Positions 1 through 6,007 of a DNA stretch of 13,150 nt are shown here, one piece after another. The position numbers and the translations under genes were made by a program. Under the pieces are notes generated by a model, which did no database searches, was not told the DNA's origin, and worked only from the letters and a program-made list of their open reading frames with translations. The DNA is from an uncultured Eubacteriales bacterium (GTDB lineage Bacteria > Bacillota > Clostridia > Oscillospirales > CAG-272), in contig USMO01000019.1 of NCBI GenBank assembly GCA_900555785.1, forward strand, positions 1-13,150. Reading direction: 5' to 3'. The first letter of the stretch is position 1. Each line of letters begins with the position of its first letter.

Positions 1-384
1 CTTGCGCGCCGCCAGCGTGGGGAGCTCCAGCCGGTAATCGTTCCAGCCGTTCCGCGTGATGGGCAGCAGCGCGCTGTAGCCGCTCTCGCCGCCCGCCTCC
101 GCGTCGCTTTCAAACCGGATGGCAAAGCTGCCGCCCTCGCCCTGCACGGCAAACGCCGAAAAGGTCAGATACCGATACGCGGACAGGTCGCTTTCCTCCA
201 GCGGAATCCGCACCTCGGCGTGCTTGGCAAACTGCCATGCCGCCGTCAGGTGCGCGCTCTTTTTGTGTCCCAGGTCAGGCTTCATGCCGCAGGCTTCAAT
301 CCAGTCGTAGCCGTTCATGTCGAGGAAGCAGACCGCCTCGCCGTATTCCGGCTGTTCCATGCAGCTTTTCAGATTCTTTTTCAT
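1..384 (-). CDS. Hypothetical protein, N-terminal part; probable beta-sandwich carbohydrate-binding-like domain (cut by window edge)
   Basis: The frame is open from an ATG at 384 to the left edge, giving 128 residues. The ATG is preceded by AAAGGAA about 9 bases upstream. No signal peptide or membrane segment is visible at the N-terminus. The readable part has alternating aromatic and polar residues (SAYRYLTFSAFA near 69-80, SFAIRFES near 86-93, WNDYRLELP near 114-122), a pattern resembling galactose-binding-like or carbohydrate-binding beta-sandwich modules found in front of polysaccharide lyases and glycosidases. That family guess is inference only. It lies 21 bp after the SGNH esterase gene on the same strand, so it is probably the third cistron of the galT operon. 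The rest of the protein, and so its catalytic role if any, is outside the window. Confidence 0.75.
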   Translation of the reverse strand, partial: MKKNLKSCMEQPEYGEAVCFLDMNGYDWIEACGMKPDLGHKKSAHLTAAWQFAKHAEVRIPLEESDLSAYRYLTFSAFAVQGEGGSFAIRFESDAEAGGESGYSALLPITRNGWNDYRLELPTLAARK

Positions 385-405
385 ACGGTTTCATTCCTTT
401 CTGTA

Positions 406-2316
406 TCAGGTACCGAGCAGGTCGGTCAGGTAAGTCACGATCACGTCTGCCTCGTGCGTATAGCCCTCCGAGGTCAGGTGGGCAGCGTCTGCCCGGTCAT
501 CGGTCAGGTCGACCGACAGGAAATTCGGAATCAGATAAATGCCGTCGCTCTCCTTGCCGCCAACGGCATCGGTCAGGTGTCCGAAATAAGCGCCGGACAG
601 CCGCCATTTCACATCGTCGGCATACGCCGCGTCACCGGGACGCCGCGTGTATTCGGTCAGAATCAGCACCCGAATCGTCGGGTCGAAATCGTGAATCGAC
701 TTCGCCATTTCAGCCAGCCGGTTTGCCGATGCAACCGAATACTGATCGTTCGTCCCAAGGTTCAGGATTACGAAATCCGGGCGGCAGGCAGGATTCTTTT
801 CGATATAATACGAGAAATCAAAGCCGCTGCCGTTCCAGAACGGGTTTGCGCCGTCCTTGGAGACCGTAAAGTCCGCAGTTGTCCAGCCTCCCATGCCCTC
901 GCATTTGATGTTGTCCGCATTGGTCCGGGTCCCAACCCATTCCACGCCGGGCAGCAGATCTGCCAGCGCCTTCGGCAGGCTTGCAGGAGTCCCCGTGGGG
1001 TTGACCCGGCTGTCTCCGATGATCAGACCGGTCTTTCCGGCCACGGTCTTGGGCTTGCCGACCTTCACCGTCAGCTCGCGGCGATCCAGCTCCAGCCTGC
1101 CGACCGTCTGCGGGCGGTAGACCGTCACGTTCAGCCGGTAGGTCCCGGAGGAGGCAGCCGTCAGGGTATAAATGCCGTTCTCCTCGGTCACCGTCAGCCC
1201 GTCGCTGCCGGTCATTTCCAACATGCAGCCTGCGTCTGCCCAGGGGATGATCTCGCCCCGCACCAGGCGCATGGCTTTTCCGGCGGTCAGTGTCAGTTTC
1301 ACCGGCAGGTTCATGCCCTCGGCGCCGGTCACTGTTGCGTGCTTTTCTTCAAAATATTTGCGCTTGGCAAATGAAACCTGCCCGTCCGGCAGCAGGAATT
1401 TCAGAAACACGTCCCCGTCAACCGTCCCTTTGCCGATGCAAAGCAGCTCCGGGGGCTGTGCGCCCTGCGACACCGAACCGACAACCGCGCCGTTGGTGAT
1501 GTCCGGCTTGTCGCGCAGGTTCAGCCCGAGCGCCTCCCAGTTCATCACCGCCATCTCAAAGCAGGGGCGCATGCCGTAGGCTTCAACGGTATCCGAAAGG
1601 TACCCGTCCTCTGCCAGCTCCCCGGCGTCCAGCTTCGTGCCGTCGCTCATCGTCACCGCAAGCCTGCCCTCGCTTGTCCGATAGCAGTCGGTCACCGTGA
1701 GCGCTTTTCCGTCGCTGCCGGTCATGCTGCCGGTCTGCAGTCCGCGCAGCCAGTCCACGCGGGTTCCGGTGTAGCCGCTGGCAACCGCCTTGTCGTAGTC
1801 GCTGGCCTTTGCCGGAGCCGTGTAGCCGCCGACATACCCGGCATCAATCGTTTCGCCGTTCGAAAGCGTCACAATCAGGTTGCCCTTTTCGTTCACGCGC
1901 ACGCTTTTGATGCTGATGCCGTCTTTCCCGTTCTTGCCGTTCTTGCCGTCCGCGCCGTCGCGCCCGTTTCTGCCGTCTTCTCCGTCGCGTCCGTCCGCGC
2001 CGTCCTTACCGTCTTTGCCGTCCTCCCCGAACGCCAGGGAGAGCAGCCATTCCTGCTCGCTCCCGACAAAGCCGTTGTCCACGGCAACCTCGTAAGCGCT
2101 CTTGCCGCCGCTGCCGCCCAGGGACGCCAGCCAGTCGGTCAGGCTGCCGGTAAAGCCGTTCTCAACGGCAAGTTCGTAGGCGCTTTTGCCCTCCTTGCCG
2201 TCCATTCCCTTCACAATCCAGACCCCGCCCATCGCGAGGTTCAGCGTCAGCGCAACCAGAATCAGCACGCCGACCGACAAAATGGCAATCAGAAGCCCCG
2301 TATTGTTTTTTTTCAT
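406..2316 (-). CDS. Membrane-anchored collagen-like repeat protein with C-terminal SGNH/GDSL hydrolase domain
   Basis: 636 residues. A short basic N-terminus (MKKNN) and a hydrophobic stretch at about 8-34 form a signal anchor, so the rest should be outside the membrane. Residues 43-66 and 71-94 are two copies of a GKSAYE-AV-NGF-G-WL-SL repeat; a worn third copy sits at 171-193. Residues 97-132 are twelve uninterrupted Gly-X-Asp/Asn triplets, collagen-like but without proline. A beta-rich middle (about 205-425) leads to an SGNH esterase domain: GDS at 434-436 (Ser436 nucleophile), GMGGW at 474-478, LGTND at 520-524 (Asn523) and DAAH at 610-613 (Asp/His of the catalytic set). All four SGNH blocks are present, so it is probably active, perhaps deacetylating a cell-surface glycan (inference). 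The ATG at 2316 is chosen over the upstream in-frame start at 2379 because it overlaps the galT stop as ATGA, giving translational coupling. Confidence 0.9.
   Translation of the reverse strand: MKKNNTGLLIAILSVGVLILVALTLNLAMGGVWIVKGMDGKEGKSAYELAVENGFTGSLTDWLASLGGSGGKSAYEVAVDNGFVGSEQEWLLSLAFGEDGKDGKDGADGRDGEDGRNGRDGADGKNGKNGKDGISIKSVRVNEKGNLIVTLSNGETIDAGYVGGYTAPAKASDYDKAVASGYTGTRVDWLRGLQTGSMTGSDGKALTVTDCYRTSEGRLAVTMSDGTKLDAGELAEDGYLSDTVEAYGMRPCFEMAVMNWEALGLNLRDKPDITNGAVVGSVSQGAQPPELLCIGKGTVDGDVFLKFLLPDGQVSFAKRKYFEEKHATVTGAEGMNLPVKLTLTAGKAMRLVRGEIIPWADAGCMLEMTGSDGLTVTEENGIYTLTAASSGTYRLNVTVYRPQTVGRLELDRRELTVKVGKPKTVAGKTGLIIGDSRVNPTGTPASLPKALADLLPGVEWVGTRTNADNIKCEGMGGWTTADFTVSKDGANPFWNGSGFDFSYYIEKNPACRPDFVILNLGTNDQYSVASANRLAEMAKSIHDFDPTIRVLILTEYTRRPGDAAYADDVKWRLSGAYFGHLTDAVGGKESDGIYLIPNFLSVDLTDDRADAAHLTSEGYTHEADVIVTYLTDLLGT
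1921..2028 (-). repeat. Collagen-like Gly-X-Y coding repeat (12 triplets)
   Basis: Twelve 9-base units encode Gly-X-Y with X mostly Lys, Arg, Ala or Glu and Y always Asp or Asn. There is no proline and thus no hydroxyproline-type stabilisation; charge pairs would have to hold a triple helix, as proposed for other bacterial collagen-like proteins. Such short repeats can vary in number between strains. Confidence 0.9.
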
Positions 2317-3824
2317 GCTTTCTTTCCACCAATTGCCGCAACGAACCGCAGGAAGGCTGCTCTGCCTTCTCCGGTGCATTTGTAAACGCCGGCATCCTCC
2401 AGCACGCCCTCAAAGGTGCGCCCAATCTCGCGGTGCAGGATCTCCGTCGCATTCTCTTTTCCGAAATCGTACTGTCCCGCAAAGCGCCGGACCCACTCTG
2501 CGTGCTTGGCAACGCGCTCGTCCCCGGCGGGGTCCTTCCCCTCGGAGAGCAACCCTGCCAGAATCTCCATCTCCTGCTTGAGCCGTGCGGGCAGGACCGC
2601 CAGCCCCATGACCTCAATCAGACCGATGTTTTCCTTCTTGATGTTATGCTTGTCCGCATGCGGATGGTACAGCCCCAGCGGATGCTCCGGCGTGGTGAGG
2701 TTGTTGCGCAGCACGAGGTCCAGCTCAAAATCCGTCCCGCGCCGGCGCGCAATCGGCGTAATCGTGTTGTGCGGTTCGCCGTCTGTTTCCGCAAGAATCA
2801 TGGCATCGGGGTCGCTGTAGCCTCTCCATGCGGTCAGAATCCGGTCTGCCAAATCCACCAGTTTCGCCTTGTCCTTCCCACGCAGACGGATGACCGACAT
2901 GGGCCAATGCACGATGCCCGCCGCAATATCCGGGTAGTCCGCAAACGTCAGCGGAATCTCGACCGCCGCGCGCTCCATTGCAAAGGTGTAGTGCCCGCCC
3001 TGCATGTGGTCATGGGTCAGAATCGAGCCGCCGACAATCGGCAGGTCGGCATTGGACCCGAGGAAGTAATGCGGCAGCCAGCTGATGAAATCCAGCTGCT
3101 TGACGAAGGTCCCGCGGTCGATTTTCATCGGCGTATGCTCGCCCGACAGCACGATGCAATGCTCGTTGTAGTAAACATAGGGCGAATACTGCAGATACCA
3201 GCGCTTGCCGTCCAGCGTCAGCGGAATCAGGCGGTGCGATGCCCGTGCGGCCTGCGTCAGGCTGCCCGCAAAGCCCTCATTTTCCCGGCAGAGCGCGCAT
3301 TTGGGGTAGCCGCTCTGCTTCTGGAGCTTTGCCGCCGCAATCGCCTTGGGGTCCTTCTCCGGCTTGGAGAGGTTGACCGTAATATCCAGCGTGCCGTATT
3401 TCCCGTCGTAGGTCCACTTGAGGTCGCGCTTAACGCGATAGGTGCGGATGTAATCCGATGCGCAGGCAAGATGGTAGTAGTAATCGGTTGCCGCCTCCGG
3501 CGACTCCTGATACCGGCTGTTAAATTCGTCAATGACCTTGCTGGGCAGCGGGGTCAGCAGACCCATCAGCTCGGTGTCAAACAGGTCCCGTCCGGTCACG
3601 CCGTTGTCGGGGATGATTCCGTTCTCCACGGCGTAGTCGCACAGCCCACCCAGAATCTCCTCCAGCGGACGCTTCACCGGTTCCTCGTTCCCTTCCGGCG
3701 CGCTGACGTGCAGCTTTTCCATCAGTCGGTTCTCAAAATATACCCGGTCCCGCGCATCGGCAAGACCGTTTTCCTCTGCATAGGCAATCAGATCCGCAAT
3801 TGCCTGATAAATCGTTCTTTCCAT
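2313..3824 (-). CDS. galT: UTP/UDP-glucose--hexose-1-phosphate uridylyltransferase, class II (Firmicutes type)
   Basis: 503 residues, the usual length for the class II GalT of Firmicutes. It transfers UMP between UDP-glucose and galactose-1-phosphate in the cytoplasmic Leloir pathway. Recognisable family parts are YPKCALC at 173-179, GGSILTHDHMQGGH at 265-278 (His-Asp-His of the nucleotide-transfer centre) and LGLYHPHADKHNIKKENIG at 383-401. I chose the ATG at 3824 (MERTIYQ) over the in-frame ATG at 3842 because AGGAG lies about 8 bases before it, while the upstream ATG has no ribosome site. Its stop overlaps the next ATG by 4 bp. No galK or galE is in the window. The operon partner is a surface esterase, so the UDP-sugar supply may serve a surface glycan (inference). 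Confidence 0.95.
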   Translation of the reverse strand: MERTIYQAIADLIAYAEENGLADARDRVYFENRLMEKLHVSAPEGNEEPVKRPLEEILGGLCDYAVENGIIPDNGVTGRDLFDTELMGLLTPLPSKVIDEFNSRYQESPEAATDYYYHLACASDYIRTYRVKRDLKWTYDGKYGTLDITVNLSKPEKDPKAIAAAKLQKQSGYPKCALCRENEGFAGSLTQAARASHRLIPLTLDGKRWYLQYSPYVYYNEHCIVLSGEHTPMKIDRGTFVKQLDFISWLPHYFLGSNADLPIVGGSILTHDHMQGGHYTFAMERAAVEIPLTFADYPDIAAGIVHWPMSVIRLRGKDKAKLVDLADRILTAWRGYSDPDAMILAETDGEPHNTITPIARRRGTDFELDLVLRNNLTTPEHPLGLYHPHADKHNIKKENIGLIEVMGLAVLPARLKQEMEILAGLLSEGKDPAGDERVAKHAEWVRRFAGQYDFGKENATEILHREIGRTFEGVLEDAGVYKCTGEGRAAFLRFVAAIGGKKA

Positions 3825-3875
3825 TCCCGTCTCCTGTCCCATCTTTTGGGGGTAAATGATAGTTCTACATCATAC

Positions 3876-3904
3876 ATTATAGCATGTTTTTCCCCTTTTG
3901 TAAA
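3876..3904 (-). promoter_or_regulatory. Sigma-A promoter of the galT operon
   Basis: Read on the minus strand, TTTACA (3904-3899), a 17-bp spacer and a perfect TATAAT (3881-3876). Transcription should start near 3869, leaving a leader of about 45 nt before galT. The promoter lies outside, but next to, the nested palindrome at 3942-4141. Confidence 0.85.
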
Positions 3905-3941
3905 TGCCTTTTCCGAACTTTTTTTAGATTTTGGAAAGGGA

Positions 3942-4141
3942 AAGGTCGTGAGGCGCTGCCTCACACTCCGCTTAGAAACTTCTTCAAAGAAGTTTCTAAG
4001 GACTTCAAGAAGTTTCGCAAAAAGGGCATGTACGCGCGGGCTTTGCGTACATGCCCTTTTTGCGAAAGTTTTTGAGGGGTCTTGGGGAACTTTTTTCAAA
4101 AAGTTCCCCAAGCGGAGTGTGAGGCAGCGCCTCACGACCTT
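3942..4141. repeat. Nested palindromic (cloverleaf) element between divergent promoters
   Basis: Outer arms at 3942-3973 and 4110-4141 are perfect 32-bp inverted repeats; each arm also contains its own palindrome, GTGAGGC-GCT-GCCTCAC. Between them are three further hairpins: 3971-4000 (14-bp perfect stem, 2-base centre), 4013-4067 (23-bp perfect stem, 9-base loop) and 4081-4112 (15-bp perfect stem, 2-base centre). The first and third hairpins share their outermost 3 bases with the outer arms. The whole could extrude as a four-way cloverleaf on either strand. No gene fits; the 400 bp from 3825 to 4225 hold only this element and the two promoters. It may be a repeated mobile palindrome (MITE- or REP-like) or a structural barrier; neither flanking promoter transcribes it. 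No target duplication is evident. Confidence 0.9.
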
Positions 4142-4157
4142 CCCCCTCACAAAAGCC

Positions 4158-4186
4158 TTGACTTTTGCGGGAAAGTGTGCTATACT
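4158..4186 (+). promoter_or_regulatory. Sigma-A promoter of the AEC transporter gene
   Basis: TTGACT at 4158-4163, 17-bp spacer, TATACT at 4181-4186. The -35 box begins 17 bp after the right arm of the palindromic element. The predicted transcript starts near 4193 and has a leader of about 33 nt. Confidence 0.85.
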
Positions 4187-4225
4187 AAGCGTGTTTTTCT
4201 ACAAACCCTTCCGGAGGACATTTTT

Positions 4226-5152
4226 GTGGGCATCCAAACTGTATTTCTCAACGTTGCCATCATGCTGTTTTACATGGCGTGCGGGTTTGTGCTGGTCAAG
4301 ACCGGCAAGGCGCACCCGGACCATGCGCGGTCCTTTTCGGGGCTGCTGCTCTATGTCTGCTCCCCGTGCCTGATTCTCTCATCGTTCCAGTCGATGGAGT
4401 ATTCCCTTTTGAATTTCGGCAAGGCGGCGCAGTTCTTCGGGGTCAGCCTCGCAACCCAGCTGCTCTTTATGGGGATCCTGTATCTGATCCTGCACCGTCG
4501 CTACGGCGTGTCGAAATACCGCATCCTGACGGTTGGTGCCGTGCTTGGAAACGTCGGCTTTTTCGGTCTTCCGCTCGTCACCGGGCTGTTCCCCGACCAG
4601 CCGATTGTTGCCTGCTATTCGACCATGTACATCACCAGCATGAACTTTCTGGTCTTCACGCTCGGCGTCTTTTTCATCACGCAGAAAAAACAGTACGTCT
4701 CCCTGAAATCCGCAATCCTCAACCCCACCACCCTCGCGGTCGCCGTTGCAATCCCGCTTTACCTGCTGCAAATCCGCTTTCCGGCGCCGATGGCTGACAC
4801 CGTTTCGCTGCTCGGCAAAATGTCCACACCCCTGTGCATGGTCATCCTTGGAAAGCGGCTTGCCTCCATGCGGCTCAAAACCGTTTTCACGCAGCCGTTT
4901 GCCTACGCCGTCTGCACCCTGAAGCTGATCGTCTACCCGCTGTTCGCCTACCTGTGCGTCCGGTTTCTCCCCTGCTTCGACGACACCTTCAAAATCAGCC
5001 TCTACGTGCTCAGCGCCGCGCCGTCCGGGGCGATTATCCTCTCGCTGGCAGAACTGCACAGCTGCGAGCAGAAGCTGAGCGCCAATGTCGTGCTTCTGAC
5101 CACCCTGTGCAGCCTGATGACCCTGCCGCTGATGCTGTTGCTGGTCACATAA
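4226..5152 (+). CDS. AEC (auxin efflux carrier) family permease
   Basis: 308 residues, typical for bacterial AEC transporters of about 10 membrane segments, which move organic acids or related anions across the inner membrane; substrate cannot be told from sequence. Family landmarks are an N-terminal helix ending in GFVLVKTG (about 20-27), LLYVCSPCLILSSF (41-54), GNVGFFGLPLV (109-119), a hydrophilic loop followed by NPTTLAVAVAIPLYL (166-180) and TPLCMVILGKRLA (201-213). The start is a GTG at 4226: GGAGGA sits 7 bases before it and the promoter's predicted start (near 4193) lies inside the longer open frame, whose ATG at 4082 falls in the palindrome and cannot be used from this promoter. The gene is alone on its transcript, divergent from galT. 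Confidence 0.88.
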   Translation: MGIQTVFLNVAIMLFYMACGFVLVKTGKAHPDHARSFSGLLLYVCSPCLILSSFQSMEYSLLNFGKAAQFFGVSLATQLLFMGILYLILHRRYGVSKYRILTVGAVLGNVGFFGLPLVTGLFPDQPIVACYSTMYITSMNFLVFTLGVFFITQKKQYVSLKSAILNPTTLAVAVAIPLYLLQIRFPAPMADTVSLLGKMSTPLCMVILGKRLASMRLKTVFTQPFAYAVCTLKLIVYPLFAYLCVRFLPCFDDTFKISLYVLSAAPSGAIILSLAELHSCEQKLSANVVLLTTLCSLMTLPLMLLLVT

Positions 5153-5176
5153 AAAAAGAAAAATGCCGCAAAAGAC

Positions 5177-5205
5177 TTGACAGTTTTCAGAAAACGTGGT
5201 ATCCT
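5177..5205 (+). promoter_or_regulatory. Sigma-A promoter of an intergenic RNA candidate
   Basis: A perfect TTGACA at 5177-5182, 17-bp spacer and TATCCT at 5200-5205. It lies 24 bp after the AEC transporter stop and no coding frame follows, which points to a non-coding transcript starting near 5212. Confidence 0.7.
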
Positions 5206-5211
5206 AACGTT

Positions 5212-5307
5212 GCAAGGATGCGTTGACCGATTGGTCAACGCCCTCCCGGTTATGAAATAACCGTCCCGAAACTGATTGAGGGGGTTAGAGGGCGGTTATT
5301 TCTTTTT
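5212..5307 (+). ncRNA. Candidate small RNA with mutually exclusive hairpins and terminator
   Basis: A consensus promoter is followed by a perfect 9-bp hairpin (5220-5228 with 5233-5241, loop GATT), then CGGTTAT at 5247-5253 and again at 5293-5299, both able to pair with the single ATAACCG at 5257-5263. In addition GCCCTC (5240-5245) can pair with GAGGGC (5288-5293). No ATG- or GTG-led reading frame with a ribosome site is present; the ATG at 5218 meets a stop after two codons. The predicted RNA is about 95 nt. It could be a trans-acting small RNA, or the RNA antitoxin half of a decayed type I toxin-antitoxin locus. The 5220-5241 palindrome could instead be a TetR-type operator. Function is not assigned. 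Confidence 0.45.
5254..5307 (+). terminator. Intrinsic terminator of the RNA candidate (may also end the AEC transcript)
   Basis: GAAATAACCG (5254-5263) pairs perfectly with CGGTTATTTC (5293-5302), extendable by three inner pairs including one G-U, followed by TTTTT at 5303-5307. The loop is unusually long (about 23-29 nt). There is no other clear terminator between the AEC stop and this point. Confidence 0.75.
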
Positions 5308-5351
5308 GTTGCCGTAATAGCCTAAACCCTGAATACCAATCCGACAGCCGA

Positions 5352-5406
5352 AAAAAGAACCTCTGAAAAATTCGCACCAAGCGAAAAAAATTCAGAGGTT
5401 CTTTTT
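5352..5406. terminator. Bidirectional terminator between the convergent units
   Basis: AAAAAGAACCTCTGAA (5352-5367) and its perfect complement TTCAGAGGTTCTTTTT (5391-5406) form a 16-bp stem with A and T runs at the ends; an inner TTCGC/GCGAA pair caps it. It starts 6 bases beyond the ppa stop and should end ppa on the minus strand and stray transcripts on the plus strand. Confidence 0.88.
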
Positions 5407-5412
5407 CGTTTT

Positions 5413-5952
5413 TCAGTTCTGCTTTACACCGAATTTCTGCCCGTAGTCCGCAATCGCCTGGCGAACGATCTCCTCTGCTTCATGGGGGCCGAACAGGCTC
5501 TTGACGTCGGTCTGCTTGTTCTCCAGCTGCTTGTAGACCGAGAAGAAATGCAGGATTTCGTCAAAAATGTGCGGCGGCAGGTCGTCAATGGAGTGGATGT
5601 TCAGATAGGTCGGATCCGAGAACGGCACCGCAATGATCTTGTCATCCATTTTGCCGCTGTCAATCATCCGCATCACGCCGATCGGATAAACCCGGATCAG
5701 CGTCATCGGGTAAATCGGCTCGGAACACAGCACCAGCACATCCAACGGATCCTCATCGTCTCCATGCGTGCGCGGAATGAAGCCGTAGTTTGCCGGGTAG
5801 TGCGTAGAGGTATACAGAATCCGGTCCAGCCGCAGCAGCCCGGTGTATTTGTCCAACTCGTACTTGCACTTGCTCCCCTTCGGGATTTCGATAACAGCGG
5901 TGAAGTCCTTCGGGGTAATCTGCGCGGGGTCCATGTCATGCCAGATGTTCAT
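5413..5952 (-). CDS. ppa: Soluble inorganic pyrophosphatase (family I)
   Basis: 179 residues, normal for bacterial family I PPase, which hydrolyses pyrophosphate to phosphate with Mg2+ in the cytoplasm and pulls biosynthetic reactions forward. Seen: VIEIPKGSKCKYELDK at about 20-35 (substrate lysine and glutamate), YPANYGFIPRTHGDDEDPLDVLV at about 52-74 in which DEDPLD is the metal-binding aspartate signature (the usual D-G/S-D-P-x-D with Glu in the second place), and the later MxDxGKxDDKIIAVP block. ATG at 5952 is preceded by AAGGAGA. It follows the tyrosine kinase gene by 55 bp containing a weak hairpin, so it may be partly co-transcribed with the capsule control genes. Many Clostridia use membrane or family II PPases; a family I enzyme is less common but not rare. 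Confidence 0.95.
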   Translation of the reverse strand: MNIWHDMDPAQITPKDFTAVIEIPKGSKCKYELDKYTGLLRLDRILYTSTHYPANYGFIPRTHGDDEDPLDVLVLCSEPIYPMTLIRVYPIGVMRMIDSGKMDDKIIAVPFSDPTYLNIHSIDDLPPHIFDEILHFFSVYKQLENKQTDVKSLFGPHEAEEIVRQAIADYGQKFGVKQN

Positions 5953-5975
5953 AAAAATCTCCTTTTCTCAATAAA

Positions 5976-5998
5976 GGCGACCGGATAGACCGATCGCC
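5976..5998 (-). terminator. Weak hairpin between the tyrosine kinase and ppa genes
   Basis: On the minus strand GGCGA-T-CGG and CCG-G-TCGCC pair around a short loop, followed by TTTATT rather than a full T run. It would be a partial terminator or an RNA processing/stability stem in front of ppa. No separate ppa promoter could be recognised in the gap. Confidence 0.45.
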
Positions 5999-6007
5999 TG
6001 CTGGTTC

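Noticed and set aside
220..1374. 384-codon plus-strand frame opposite the SGNH protein
   Set aside because: It crosses two minus-strand genes that are supported by motifs and coupled starts, has no ribosome site and resembles no family.
1880..2030. CRISPR-like or tandem DNA repeat array
   Set aside because: The 9-base periodicity is explained by Gly-X-Y codons; there are no spacers or constant repeats.
2433..4373. 646-codon open frame on the plus strand opposite galT
   Set aside because: It lies antisense to a certain galT gene, has no ribosome site, runs through the palindrome, and its translation has no domain character. It is a by-product of GC-rich codon use.
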